Positions 19,523 through 28,008 of a stretch of 44,612 nucleotides of DNA are shown piece by piece. Source of the DNA: DASUFF01 sp036274695 (GTDB lineage: Bacteria; UBA10199; JACPAL01; GCA-016699445); NCBI GenBank assembly GCA_036274695.1, contig DASUFF010000166.1:1-44612 (forward strand). Direction: 5' to 3'. Every line of letters begins with the position of its first letter. Position 1 is the stretch's first letter. Below the pieces are notes generated by a model. It did not search any database and had not been told where the DNA came from. It saw only the letters and a program-made list of their open reading frames with translations. A program made the translations under genes and the position numbers.

Positions 19523-20410
19523 ATGATTACCTTCTCGAACGGACATCGCTGCAAATTCATGACGGCCTCCGGGGCGCTGGCCTACGACGGCGGCGGCTGG
19601 CCGTGGGAGAAGCCGTTGCGCTGGATGGGTTGTATCGATCCCACCCTTTTCACCAATGTGACGAAAACGCTCACGCAGACGCCCCGGGAGGGAAACCTGC
19701 GCTGGTCGCATCCCTGGAGCGTGGTGAAGAAGATCGCCGGCGGCGGCGTCGTAAACGCCATCGGACTCACCAACCCCGGCATCCATTGGTGGCTCGAGTT
19801 CGTGGCGCCGAACGTCCCGGAAGACCGCCATCTGGTCGTCTCCATCGAGGCCCGGAGCGAAATGGAGGTCGCCGAGATGGTGCAGCTGCTCGACGGCCAG
19901 AACATCCAGGGCATCGAGCTCAACTTTTCCTGTCCCAACACCCAGGATCACGAGGACAGGACGACGGAAAAGATCGTCGCCATCGGCCGCAAGGCGGCGA
20001 AGCTCTCCCACCTGCCTCTGATCGCGAAGCTTTCCTACACGCAGGACTATATCGCCGTGGCCCGGGAGCTGTCGCACGAGAAGCGGATCGAGGCCTTCAG
20101 CATCAACAGCGTGCCGTGGGGCGTCGTCTTCCCCGACCGCCCTTCCCCGCTCGCGGCCTTCGGCGGCGGCGGCGTGTCGGGAAAGCGCGTCCAAGACTTC
20201 ACGTGGGGAATGGTGGAGGAGCTGGCGATTGCGACCGCCGTGCCCGTCATCGGGCCTTCGGTCTGGGAGTACGACGACATTCAAAGAGTGACGGACAAGG
20301 GGGCCAAGGCGGTGAGCTTCGGTTCGATCTTCGTCCACCACCCGACCCGGCCGACGAAATTCGTCCGGCGGTGGATCCGGGAGCACGTCAAGCCGATGCC
20401 TCCGCAATGA
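19523..20410 (+). CDS. pyrD: Dihydroorotate dehydrogenase, class 1-like
   Basis: Oxidises dihydroorotate to orotate in pyrimidine synthesis, using FMN. Class 1 features are visible: ASGALAYD at the N-terminus, VTKTLTQTPREGNLRW, NAIGLTNPG, the active-site loop ELNFSCPNTQ with a cysteine base, LIAKLSY and SINSVPWG, and a C-terminal FGSIFVHHP. The cysteine points to class 1 rather than the membrane-bound class 2. If it is class 1B it would need a PyrK partner, not seen in this window. A TACAAT at 19502-19507 could be its -10 box, with no convincing -35. The 3' end overlaps rimO by 23 bp, tail to tail. Confidence 0.9.
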   Translation: MITFSNGHRCKFMTASGALAYDGGGWPWEKPLRWMGCIDPTLFTNVTKTLTQTPREGNLRWSHPWSVVKKIAGGGVVNAIGLTNPGIHWWLEFVAPNVPEDRHLVVSIEARSEMEVAEMVQLLDGQNIQGIELNFSCPNTQDHEDRTTEKIVAIGRKAAKLSHLPLIAKLSYTQDYIAVARELSHEKRIEAFSINSVPWGVVFPDRPSPLAAFGGGGVSGKRVQDFTWGMVEELAIATAVPVIGPSVWEYDDIQRVTDKGAKAVSFGSIFVHHPTRPTKFVRRWIREHVKPMPPQ

Positions 20411-21749
20411 GATCGTAATCGGCGGTCTTCAAGATCTTCACGTTCACGAATTCTCCGGCCTTGTGTTGTCCGGCCAGCAGCGTGATGCCGTCGATCTCAG
20501 GCGCCTGCGAGGCCAGGCGCGCCTGGAAGAAGCCGCTATTGCCGGGCATGGGCCCTTCGCAGAGGGCCTTGAACGTCTTGCCGACCAAGGCCTTGTTCTT
20601 TTTCCGGGAAATCTTCATCTGCAGGGCCATCAGGCGCTCGTAACGCTCGTCTTTCGTCTCTTGAGGGACCTGGTCCGGCAACGTCGCCGCCGCCGTGCCT
20701 TCCTCGATGGAAAATTTAAAGACGCCGACGCGGTCGAACTCCGTCTCGGAGACGAAATCGCAGAGCTCCTGGAACTCTTCCTCCGTCTCGCCCGGATACC
20801 CCACGATGAACGTGGTGCGCAGGGCGAGTTCCGGAATCCTCGCCTTCAACTTTCCCAGCACTTGGCGCACGTAACGCCCGGGCGAACCCCGCTTCATCGA
20901 TAATAAGACGCGCTCGCTGATGTGCTGGAGCGGCATATCGACGTATTTGACGGCGTGCTCGGAGTCGGCCAAGGCGGTGATCAGGCGGTCATTGAACTCG
21001 AGGGGATACATGTACAAAGGCCTGAGCCAAAAATCGCCCGGGACTTTGTCCAAGGCTTCGATCAGCGCGGCCAGGTTCGTTCCGTCCTTCAAGTCCCGGC
21101 CGTATTCGTTCAAGTCTTGGGCGATGAGATTGAACTCCTTTACGCCTTGGACGACGAACTGCTCCACCTCGCGGACCACCGAATCGAGTGTGCGGCTCTT
21201 CAGGCGGCCGCGGATCGACGGGATCGTGCAGAAGGAACAGATGTGGGAGCATCCTTCGGAGATCTTCACGTAGCTGTAGTGCTTGGGGGTGGAGAGGATG
21301 CGCGGGAGGTCGGGGTCGGGGAGGATTTGGCGGGCGCTTAAGACCACCTCCCCCTTCCCCCTCCTTATTAAGGAGGGGGACCGAGGGGGCGGTGACGCGA
21401 AGCGCTTCCGCAAATATTCCGCCAACCGGTCGAACTCCCCCGTCCCGATGAACAGATCCACCTCCGGCATTTCCTTCGCCAGTTCCTCGCCGTGCTTTTG
21501 CGTAAGACAGCCCGAAGCGACCAGGACCTTGCAGACGCCCTCCTCCTTATAACGGGCCATCTCCAAGATCTGCTCGATGGACTCCTTCCGGGAGGCCTCC
21601 AGGAAACCGCAGGTGTTGACGACGATGATCTCGCTCTCGGAAGGCTCGGTCGAGAAGCCGAAGCCGTCCTTCTTGAGGAAACCGAGCATCATCTCGGAAT
21701 CGACGAGATTCTTGGCGCAGCCGAGCGAGACTAAACAGACCTTCTCCAT
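20388..21749 (-). CDS. rimO: Ribosomal protein S12 methylthiotransferase
   Basis: Radical SAM enzyme that methylthiolates the conserved aspartate of ribosomal protein S12. The auxiliary cluster cysteines are in SLGCAKNLVDSEMM, NTCGFLEASRKESIE and ASGCLTQKHGEEL; the radical SAM motif is SEGCSHICSFCTIPSIRG; a TRAM domain closes the 453-residue protein. LGCAKN and GFLEAS-type wording separate it from MiaB. Between the N-terminal domain and the radical SAM core, a palindromic repeat (21344-21392) is translated in frame as PPPRSPSLIRRGKGEVV, lengthening the interdomain linker. The gene ends 23 bp inside pyrD on the opposite strand. Confidence 0.96.
   Translation of the reverse strand: MEKVCLVSLGCAKNLVDSEMMLGFLKKDGFGFSTEPSESEIIVVNTCGFLEASRKESIEQILEMARYKEEGVCKVLVASGCLTQKHGEELAKEMPEVDLFIGTGEFDRLAEYLRKRFASPPPRSPSLIRRGKGEVVLSARQILPDPDLPRILSTPKHYSYVKISEGCSHICSFCTIPSIRGRLKSRTLDSVVREVEQFVVQGVKEFNLIAQDLNEYGRDLKDGTNLAALIEALDKVPGDFWLRPLYMYPLEFNDRLITALADSEHAVKYVDMPLQHISERVLLSMKRGSPGRYVRQVLGKLKARIPELALRTTFIVGYPGETEEEFQELCDFVSETEFDRVGVFKFSIEEGTAAATLPDQVPQETKDERYERLMALQMKISRKKNKALVGKTFKALCEGPMPGNSGFFQARLASQAPEIDGITLLAGQHKAGEFVNVKILKTADYDLIAEASA
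21344..21392. repeat. CCCCCTCCTT/AAGGAGGGGG palindromic element inside rimO
   Basis: The core is a perfect inverted repeat with arms CCCCCTCCTT and AAGGAGGGGG around ATT (21357-21379), flanked by further C-rich and G-rich tracts. The rimO frame reads it as SPSLIRRGKGEV. A second copy at 44379-44416 is read in the same frame in the PBP2 gene. Confidence 0.85.
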
Positions 21750-21758
21750 AGGGATTCT

Positions 21759-22241
21759 TTATTCGGCGGGCTTCGCGGAAGGTTGTTCCGATTCTTTGAG
21801 GTGCAGGCTTAGAACCAGGGCGTCCTCGTCGTTGTCCTGGTAATAGCGCCGCCGGACGCCCGCCTGGCGGAAACCGAATTTCTGGTAGAGCTTCAGGCCC
21901 GCCGCGTTGCTGGGGCGGACGTCCAGCGAGACCGTCTCCACGCGGTTTTTCCGGGCCTCGCCCAGCATGAACTCGATCAATTTGGTGCCGACGCCGCGCC
22001 TGCGAAAATCCGGTTGGACGCCGATGGTGATCAGGTGCACCTCCGGCCCGACGCGCCAGAAGTCGATGTAGCCGATCACCTTCCCGTCCTTTCGGATCAC
22101 AAAAAGGTGGGCGACGTTTAAGTTCAGCTCCATCCGAAAAAGGTTGATGGTGAAAGGCGTGGGGAACGAGGCGCTTTCGATCGCCAGAACCTCCGGCAAA
22201 TCCGACTCGGTCATTTTCTGGATAAGGTAGTCGTCCGTCAT
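21759..22241 (-). CDS. rimI: [Ribosomal protein S18]-alanine N-acetyltransferase
   Basis: GNAT acetyltransferase. RimI acetylates the N-terminal alanine of S18, and possibly other proteins. The acetyl-CoA loop is ITIGVQPDFRRRGVGTKLIE, preceded by the VIGYIDFWRVGPEVHLI strands and followed by VSLDVRPSNAAGLKLYQKFGF and RRRYYQDNDEDALVL, which are the usual RimI hallmarks. Its 160 residues match the family. ATG 22241 overlaps the ccsB stop (ATGA), and rimO follows after 9 nt. Confidence 0.9.
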   Translation of the reverse strand: MTDDYLIQKMTESDLPEVLAIESASFPTPFTINLFRMELNLNVAHLFVIRKDGKVIGYIDFWRVGPEVHLITIGVQPDFRRRGVGTKLIEFMLGEARKNRVETVSLDVRPSNAAGLKLYQKFGFRQAGVRRRYYQDNDEDALVLSLHLKESEQPSAKPAE

Positions 22242-23515
22242 TTGCTGCCGTAGGAATGTAACCCGGACAGGACGAGATTGGTACCGAGATACGTGAAGAT
22301 GACGGAGAAGAAGCCGATGACGGAAATCACCGCCGCCCGCTTCCCCGTCCAGCCGGGCGTGAAGCGCCCGTGGAGATAGCCGGCGTAGATGAGCCAGGTC
22401 ACCAGGGCCGTCGTCTCCTTCGGATCCCAGCCCCAGTACCGCCCCCAGGCCTCGTGCGCCCAGATGGCCCCGGTGATCAGGATCAAGGTCATGAACGGAA
22501 AGGCGAAAAGCGTCACCTTATAAGAAACCCCGTCCAGCCAGCGGGCGTCGGGGAGCTTCGCCGCGATCCTGGCGCCCCGGTAGAGATAGGCGATCGAAAA
22601 GCCGGTGGCCGCCGCCATCAGGATCAGGAGGAACAGCGAATACGGGTTCGAGCCCATGCCGACGCTCTGATATTGGGCGATGATGCCGATCATCGTGCCG
22701 ATCAAGGCGAGGTAAGACACGAAGGAGATCAACAGCAAATCCCTTCCCCTCTTATGAAAACTTTGCCCCCCCGCGAGATGCAAAAAAGCGGCGCCCAAGG
22801 CGAGCACCGAGGTGACCCAAAACAATTGCGGGAGGTACGGCACCGAGATCTCGAAAAACTTGATCGGATCGGAGCCAGGAATCGGGTTCTTCTGCCACTT
22901 GCCGCCCACGAAGACGACCTCGGACATCATATATAGGCCCTTGAGAAAGACGTCGCCCCCGCCGACCAGCAGGAGCGTTCCCAAGATCGTCAGGGCTGTC
23001 GAGAACCCGAGCCAGCGCTCGCTCATGCCCGTCTTGACCAGATAGAGGAAGGCCAGGACGGAGGCGACGATGAACCCCGAGTAGGCGAAGGCCGCCAGGC
23101 AGGAGTGGGCCAGGATCCACCAGCTCTGCAGCGAGGGCACGAGCGGCGTGATCTCCTTGATAGGAACGAGGTAGGCCAGCCCCAACCCCGAAAAGACCAG
23201 CGGCGTGACGAAGGCGCCGACGTAGCGGAGCTTGAAACGGAGATCCACCACGAGCGATAGGACGGCCAAGCCGAAGCTGAAATAGACCAGCGATTCATAG
23301 AGATTGGTCCAGGGCGGCCGGTACAGCCCTCCCTGGAACCAGCGGAGGGCCAGCGACGTGCCATGGGCCAGGGCAGAGGCCCCGAAGATCGCCGGCGCGG
23401 CGATATACGACCAGCGCTTCTTGCTCACGAAATAGAGGACGTAGACGGTCATCGCGGCCAGGTAGCCCAGCATCGCGTAATTCAGGAGAGCGACGCTAAG
23501 CGGGGACGGGGTCAT
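22238..23515 (-). CDS. ccsB: Cytochrome c biogenesis protein CcsB/ResC type
   Basis: With ResB it forms the system II haem export and cytochrome c attachment complex in the inner membrane. The 425-residue protein has many hydrophobic helices and the haem-handling tryptophan-rich signature WGRYWGWDPKETTALVTWL near the C-terminus, with conserved histidines nearby in WAHEAWG and YAGYLHGR. Naming differs between genomes (CcsA or CcsB). Its start overlaps the end of resB by 20 nt and its stop overlaps rimI. Confidence 0.94.
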   Translation of the reverse strand: MTPSPLSVALLNYAMLGYLAAMTVYVLYFVSKKRWSYIAAPAIFGASALAHGTSLALRWFQGGLYRPPWTNLYESLVYFSFGLAVLSLVVDLRFKLRYVGAFVTPLVFSGLGLAYLVPIKEITPLVPSLQSWWILAHSCLAAFAYSGFIVASVLAFLYLVKTGMSERWLGFSTALTILGTLLLVGGGDVFLKGLYMMSEVVFVGGKWQKNPIPGSDPIKFFEISVPYLPQLFWVTSVLALGAAFLHLAGGQSFHKRGRDLLLISFVSYLALIGTMIGIIAQYQSVGMGSNPYSLFLLILMAAATGFSIAYLYRGARIAAKLPDARWLDGVSYKVTLFAFPFMTLILITGAIWAHEAWGRYWGWDPKETTALVTWLIYAGYLHGRFTPGWTGKRAAVISVIGFFSVIFTYLGTNLVLSGLHSYGSK

Positions 23516-24968
23516 GGAAGCCTCCAGACAGTTTTTCGGACCAGGCCACCTTCTTCGGATCCTTTTGGGACAGCAGTTCGGCGGAAATTTCTTTCACCAG
23601 CTTTTTCACCTTTCGTCCAAAACTTTCCGGATGCCGGTGGGAGGCCGCCGCCACCAGGACCTCGTCCTTCGAGACGACGATCCAAAGCCGCCGGTGCGGG
23701 ATTAAGAAGGTGGATAGCAGCCCGGCCATCAGCAGGGCCGCCCCGAACCAGGTCACGTTGATTCCGGGATTCCGCGCGACTTGGAGGCCCGTGACGGGGA
23801 CCGTATCGTAGTCGTAGACGAAGTTTTTGAAGACCAGGTTGTAGACGCCCTTCCGCATCTCGGCGTCGAAATTCGGGAAATTCTTGAAAAGCCAGATCAC
23901 GCGTGGGGTTTCGCCGTTTTCCGAAAGCTTGATCTTCACCGCTTCTCCCAAGTCCTTTCGGTGCCCTTCGACGTCGAGCGGTATGTTCTGGGCGTAATCG
24001 ACCACCTCGAGCGTCCCCTTCCCGTTCGGCAGGGTTTCCACCTTGTTGAAGTCGGTGGCCAGCACTTTGGATCGCTTGGTCTTTGGATCTTGGACTTCGA
24101 GGGCGATCGACGTCCGCTCGTTCGCCGCCGTCTGTCCGAAGGTGGCCTGATAGAAATAGATGCCTTGATAAGAGAGCGGATCGTTCACCTTGATGGTCTT
24201 GCTCGCGACGACCTTCCCGCCGTCGACGATCTCGAGGTCGCTGAAATAGGCCTTCGGCGCCCCGTCCGGATATTTCTCCATCCGCGCGCCGAGGCAGCGG
24301 ATCTCGAAGCCCAGCGGAACGCGTTTGCCCTCGATCTTCCGGTCGAAATAGGCGGTCGCCTTCTCGCCCGGCGAGAGCTGGATCATCCCTTCGAAGCCCT
24401 TCATGCCGGTGATCATCCCGCCGATCAAGATCAGAACGATGCCCGTATGGATGACGTAGACGCCCAAGTGCGCATACTTGGCGCTTTGAGCCGCGACATG
24501 GACCTTGCCATCCTTCTCCGTCACCACCGGGCGACGGAAACGTTTGCCCACGAGCCCCGCGATCTTGAAGCCCAAGGACCTGGGATCCTGCGCGTGATTC
24601 AGGCGGGCGTGCATTTCCGGCAATTCGCCCTCTCCCGTGGCCTCAAGCACGCTGCGGAAGGAGCGGATGCGCGCACGGAAGCGCGGCCACATGTCGATGG
24701 AGACGACGGTCAGGGTGAGCGCCAGCAAGGCGAGCTGCAGGACGTACCACCACGAATGAAAGACGTCCAAGAGGCCGAACAGGTCGAGCCAGTGCAGGGT
24801 CGTGGCGCTGTAGACACGTTCCAGCTGGCCGGGCTCGGCGATGGGTCTTTGAAGGACGATGCTGCCGGCCAGCGTGCTGACGGCCAGCGTGATGAAAATC
24901 CCTAAGGCAAGCTTCAGCGAGCTGAAGAAGCTCCAGAGACGTTCGGCGATTTGATCTAAAAATTTCAT
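23496..24968 (-). CDS. resB: Cytochrome c biogenesis protein ResB
   Basis: Partner of CcsB in system II cytochrome c maturation. The 490-residue protein from ATG 24968 opens with MKFLDQIAERLWSFFSSLKL, has TM helices near residues 20-40, 68-88 and 165-187 (VYVIHTGIVLILIGGMITG), a large periplasmic domain with YQGIYFYQATFG, and a last TM helix VTWFGAALLMAGLLSTFLI. Longer versions of the frame run through the upstream repeat and are not coding. The presence of resB-ccsB predicts c-type cytochromes elsewhere in the genome. Confidence 0.94.
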   Translation of the reverse strand: MKFLDQIAERLWSFFSSLKLALGIFITLAVSTLAGSIVLQRPIAEPGQLERVYSATTLHWLDLFGLLDVFHSWWYVLQLALLALTLTVVSIDMWPRFRARIRSFRSVLEATGEGELPEMHARLNHAQDPRSLGFKIAGLVGKRFRRPVVTEKDGKVHVAAQSAKYAHLGVYVIHTGIVLILIGGMITGMKGFEGMIQLSPGEKATAYFDRKIEGKRVPLGFEIRCLGARMEKYPDGAPKAYFSDLEIVDGGKVVASKTIKVNDPLSYQGIYFYQATFGQTAANERTSIALEVQDPKTKRSKVLATDFNKVETLPNGKGTLEVVDYAQNIPLDVEGHRKDLGEAVKIKLSENGETPRVIWLFKNFPNFDAEMRKGVYNLVFKNFVYDYDTVPVTGLQVARNPGINVTWFGAALLMAGLLSTFLIPHRRLWIVVSKDEVLVAAASHRHPESFGRKVKKLVKEISAELLSQKDPKKVAWSEKLSGGFHDPVPA

Positions 24969-24973
24969 GTCTT

Positions 24974-25024
24974 GTAGGGGCGACCCGTTGGGTCGCCCTG
25001 GGCAAGGCACCGCCTTGCCCCTAC
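24974..25024. repeat. Long GTAGGGG-family element between resB and eno
   Basis: A 51-bp element bounded by GTAGGGG and CCCCTAC, made of two hairpins side by side: GGGCGACCC/GGGTCGCCC (24978-24998) and GGGCAAGGC/GCCTTGCCC (25000-25020). Its right end provides the enolase stop codon (TAG on the minus strand, 25021-25023). Its left end is 5 nt upstream of the resB start codon. Confidence 0.85.
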
Positions 25025-26316
25025 GCAAATACCTTCCTTCCGGGATACACCGCCTTCGCGCCCAGCTCCTCTTCAATACGCAGCAACTGGTTATATTTCG
25101 CCAACCGCTCGGAGCGCGACAGGCTCCCCGTCTTGATCTGGCCCGCCGAGGTGCCGACGGCCAGGTCGGCGATGAAGGCGTCCTCCGTCTCGCCGGAGCG
25201 GTGCGAGATCACCGTGCGGTAACCGGCCTCCCGGGCGATCCGGATGGCCTCCAGGGTTTCGGTCAAGGTCCCGATCTGGTTCAATTTGATGAGGATCGCG
25301 TTCGCCGCCTTGGCCTTGATCCCCTTCTTCAGGCGCTCGGGATTGGTGACGAAGAGGTCGTCGCCCACCAACTGGACCTTTTTGCCGAGCGTGCGGGTCA
25401 AATTATCCCAGCCCACCCAGTCTTCCTCGGCGAGCCCGTCCTCGATGGAAGCGATGGGGTAATCCTCGCAGAGCTTTTGGTAGTAAACGACCAGATCCGT
25501 CACTTCGACCTTCTTCCCTTCTTCGGTGGCCAGGCTGTACTTGCCGTCCTTGAAGACTTCGGTGGAGGCGACGTCCAGGGCGAAAAGGATATCCGAGCCG
25601 GTCTTGTAGCCCGCCTTCTTCACGGCCTCGGAGAGCAGGTCCAAGACTTCACGATTGGAACCGATCTGCGGGGCGAAACCTCCCTCGTCGCCGACGGCGG
25701 TGGCCAGCTTCTTGGAGCTCAAGAGCTTCTTCAAGTGATGGAAAACCTCGGCCCCCATCCGAAGCGACTCCCCATAAGAATTCCCGACAGGGACGATCAT
25801 GAATTCCTGGATGTCCAAGGGGTTGTCGGCGTGTTTGCCGCCGTTGACGACGTTCATCAGGGGCACGGGAAGGACGTTGCCGTCCGCGCCCGTCAGGCCC
25901 GCGATGTAGCGATAGAGCGGCAGCTTCTTGGCCTCCGCGGAGGCGCGGGCGTAGGCGAGCGAGACGGCGAGCATCGCGTTGGCGCCCAATTTTCCCTTGT
26001 TCTTCGTTCCGTCCAATTCCAGCAGGAGATGGTCGAGCTCCTTCTGGCGCCCGGCGTCCATTCCCTTCATCTTCGGGGCGATGACCTTGCCGACGTTTTC
26101 GACGGCCTTGCGGGTGCCCTTGCCGAGATAGCGCCGGTCGTCTCCGTCCCGCAGCTCCACCGCCTCGTAGGTACCCGTCGACGCCCCGGAGGGCACCGCC
26201 GCGCGGCCGACCGTCCCATTGTCGAGAACGACGTCCGCCTCCACCGTGGGCCAGCCGCGCGAATCGAGCACCTCGCGGGCCTTCACCGCTTGAATCGCCA
26301 GAATCTTGTTGGCCAC
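25021..26316 (-). CDS. eno: Enolase
   Basis: Glycolytic 2-phosphoglycerate dehydratase. Hallmarks are AREVLDSRGWPTVEADV, AAVPSGASTGTYEAVELRD, the metal- and substrate-binding SIEDGLAEEDW, GDDLFVTNPERL and SHRSGETEDAFIADLAVG. The start is GTG 26316: GGGAGG lies at an ideal distance upstream, and the translated start ANKILAIQAVKAREVLDSRG matches other enolases; the longer frame to 26346 lacks homology. The product has 431 residues. The stop codon lies inside the palindromic element at 24974-25024. Confidence 0.98.
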   Translation of the reverse strand: MANKILAIQAVKAREVLDSRGWPTVEADVVLDNGTVGRAAVPSGASTGTYEAVELRDGDDRRYLGKGTRKAVENVGKVIAPKMKGMDAGRQKELDHLLLELDGTKNKGKLGANAMLAVSLAYARASAEAKKLPLYRYIAGLTGADGNVLPVPLMNVVNGGKHADNPLDIQEFMIVPVGNSYGESLRMGAEVFHHLKKLLSSKKLATAVGDEGGFAPQIGSNREVLDLLSEAVKKAGYKTGSDILFALDVASTEVFKDGKYSLATEEGKKVEVTDLVVYYQKLCEDYPIASIEDGLAEEDWVGWDNLTRTLGKKVQLVGDDLFVTNPERLKKGIKAKAANAILIKLNQIGTLTETLEAIRIAREAGYRTVISHRSGETEDAFIADLAVGTSAGQIKTGSLSRSERLAKYNQLLRIEEELGAKAVYPGRKVFA

Positions 26317-26443
26317 AGAAACCTCCCGAAAAGGTGGTCCTCTCATAGTGAAGACCGTCCCATTTTGTCAACGTAGGCCAAGTTTTTCACGGCCCGTGAC
26401 AATCCCGAAGGGTTTTGCTAACTTAGGCCGAACCTGGAAATTG

Positions 26444-27508
26444 ATGCCTAGCCCAAGCTTATTGGATTTATCCCCGCTCTCCCCCCAGGACCGGACCATC
26501 CTTAAAGTGGTCCTGAAAGGCCGCTCGGTCATCGATAGCCCGCGCCTCCATATGGCTTCGATCGACGAGGCGCGCGACTTCCTGAAGGTCAACGAGTTCG
26601 ACGTCTCGAAACCCAAGGATTTGGAGCGCCTCCAGGCCATCCACCTGGAGGCCGTCAGCTACCTTCAGAGGGAATTGAAGCTGGAAATCGCGAAAGAGCT
26701 CCTGGATTCCGGAAAAATCCTGGACCTCTTCCTCATCGCCTCCAACGCGAAGGACAAGACCCTCCAAAAACAGGCCTGCGCGCTCTTGAAGACGATGAAC
26801 ATCGTCAACCACATCGACGGCCGCGAGCTGCTCTACAACTGTCCCATCAGCCTCCGCGACCTGTTCAGCCTGGCAGAGGACAAGGTCGAGAGATCCCTGT
26901 CCGCGCTGCAACGAAACGTAGGGGCGACGTCCGAAGGACGTGAATCGCCTCTCCTGCGATACACGGGAGGAAGGAAGCCCAAGGAGAGCGTCGTCACCAA
27001 GCTCCTGTGCAAGCGCGAGACCATCGCGGCCCAGGTCTACGACCGCGTCCGCTACCGCATCGTCACACGCAAGAGGGAGGACATCGCCGTCGTCCTCCTC
27101 CATCTCTTCCGCACCGTCCTCCCCTTCAATTATGTCATCCCCGGCGCTTCGGTGAACCAGCTGCTGGCCACGGCGGGCGGCGAGAGGTTGAAGAAAAACC
27201 TGCTGTCGCTGAAGAAGGCCCTCTCGAAGACGTCTTGGACCTCCACGGGAACGATGGAATATTCCGGCCGCAATTATAAGGTGTGCAAGTTCGTCGTCGA
27301 CATCCCCGTGCGCATGGACAATTTCCTGGCTCAGACCGGCGGCGCCCCTTACCGGGACAGCCTGGGCACGGTGGCTTACGTCCTCGTGGAGTTCCAGATC
27401 GTGGACGAAGAAACGGACGCCGCCAACAACGCGGGCGAGAGCAGTCATGAGAAATACAAGACCCGCCAGAAGCGGGGCGTGCTGCGCCGCCTCGTCGGGA
27501 GACCCTGA
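26444..27508 (+). CDS. Conserved protein of unknown function (possibly TIGR04552 family)
   Basis: A 354-residue soluble protein. From memory it resembles an uncharacterised deltaproteobacterial family labelled TIGR04552; that should be treated as tentative. No catalytic motif is obvious. Notable stretches are IDEARDFLKVNEFDV, MNIVNHIDGRELLYNC, YDRVRYRIVTRKREDIA (a pattern faintly like RelA/SpoT-type folds), LPFNYVIPG and FVDIPVRMDNF. ATG 26444 is taken because upstream codons show no conservation and lie in the divergent intergenic region with eno. A palindromic element (26918-26954) is translated in frame as NVGATSEGRESPLL. The next gene starts 2 nt after its stop. Confidence 0.82.
   Translation: MPSPSLLDLSPLSPQDRTILKVVLKGRSVIDSPRLHMASIDEARDFLKVNEFDVSKPKDLERLQAIHLEAVSYLQRELKLEIAKELLDSGKILDLFLIASNAKDKTLQKQACALLKTMNIVNHIDGRELLYNCPISLRDLFSLAEDKVERSLSALQRNVGATSEGRESPLLRYTGGRKPKESVVTKLLCKRETIAAQVYDRVRYRIVTRKREDIAVVLLHLFRTVLPFNYVIPGASVNQLLATAGGERLKKNLLSLKKALSKTSWTSTGTMEYSGRNYKVCKFVVDIPVRMDNFLAQTGGAPYRDSLGTVAYVLVEFQIVDEETDAANNAGESSHEKYKTRQKRGVLRRLVGRP
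26918..26954. repeat. GTAGGGG-family element inside the 26444 gene
   Basis: A 37-bp imperfect palindrome: left end GTAGGGGCGA, inner arms ACGTCC and GGACGT around GAA, right end TCGCCTCTCC. The right arm has drifted from the ideal CCCCTAC. It is translated on the plus strand as VGATSEGRESPL, again reading GTA GGG in frame as Val-Gly and the right end as Pro-Leu. Confidence 0.75.
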
Positions 27509-27510
27509 CC

Positions 27511-27993
27511 ATGATGGGGGTCCTGATCGTCGCCTTCCTCGCCGTCGGCGTGGGTTTCGGCCTCATCTTCTTATTGGCCTTCGCCGACAAGCAATCCCGC
27601 AAGCGCAACGCCGGAAAACGCCCCGAGCCGGATCTCGCCAAGCCTCAGTTCGAAAAGGCCTGCGTGGAGATCATCGAAAGGATGAAGCTGGAGATCCACG
27701 ACATCCAGCGGACAGACGACGACAACCTGGACATCCGCGCTAAAAATCCGGCGCCGGTGGTCGGGGGCGAGTTTTTCATCCGGTGCGTCTACCTGCCCGA
27801 CGGCGGCCGGATCGAAGCCGCCGAGATCATCGAGATGTCGAACGTCATCGTGCAGGACCGGCTTTCCAAGGGCATTTTCATGACGAACGGGCGTTTTACG
27901 GAAGACTTGCCGGCCATCGGCGAACTCGCCCCGATCGAGTTCATCGACGGCGCCCGCCTCAAGGCGATTTCGGCCGATCTTCCGATGGTCTGA
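27511..27993 (+). CDS. Membrane-anchored Mrr-like (restriction-endonuclease-fold) protein, probably inactive
   Basis: A 160-residue protein with one N-terminal TM helix (VLIVAFLAVGVGFGLIFLLA), a basic linker and a domain laid out like Mrr_cat: FEKACVEIIERMKLEI, DDDNLDIRAKNPAP, FFIRCVYLP, then GIFMTNGRFTEDL and PIEFIDGARLKAI, the last two being typical of the Mrr C-terminal half. The catalytic Asp has a counterpart in NLDIRA, but the Q-x-K strand appears as FIRCVYL without the lysine, so nuclease activity is doubtful. It begins 2 nt after the preceding stop, so the two form a pair. Fold assignment is inference from sequence pattern. Confidence 0.7.
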   Translation: MMGVLIVAFLAVGVGFGLIFLLAFADKQSRKRNAGKRPEPDLAKPQFEKACVEIIERMKLEIHDIQRTDDDNLDIRAKNPAPVVGGEFFIRCVYLPDGGRIEAAEIIEMSNVIVQDRLSKGIFMTNGRFTEDLPAIGELAPIEFIDGARLKAISADLPMV

Positions 27994-28008
27994 CGCGTGA
28001 TCCAAGCT

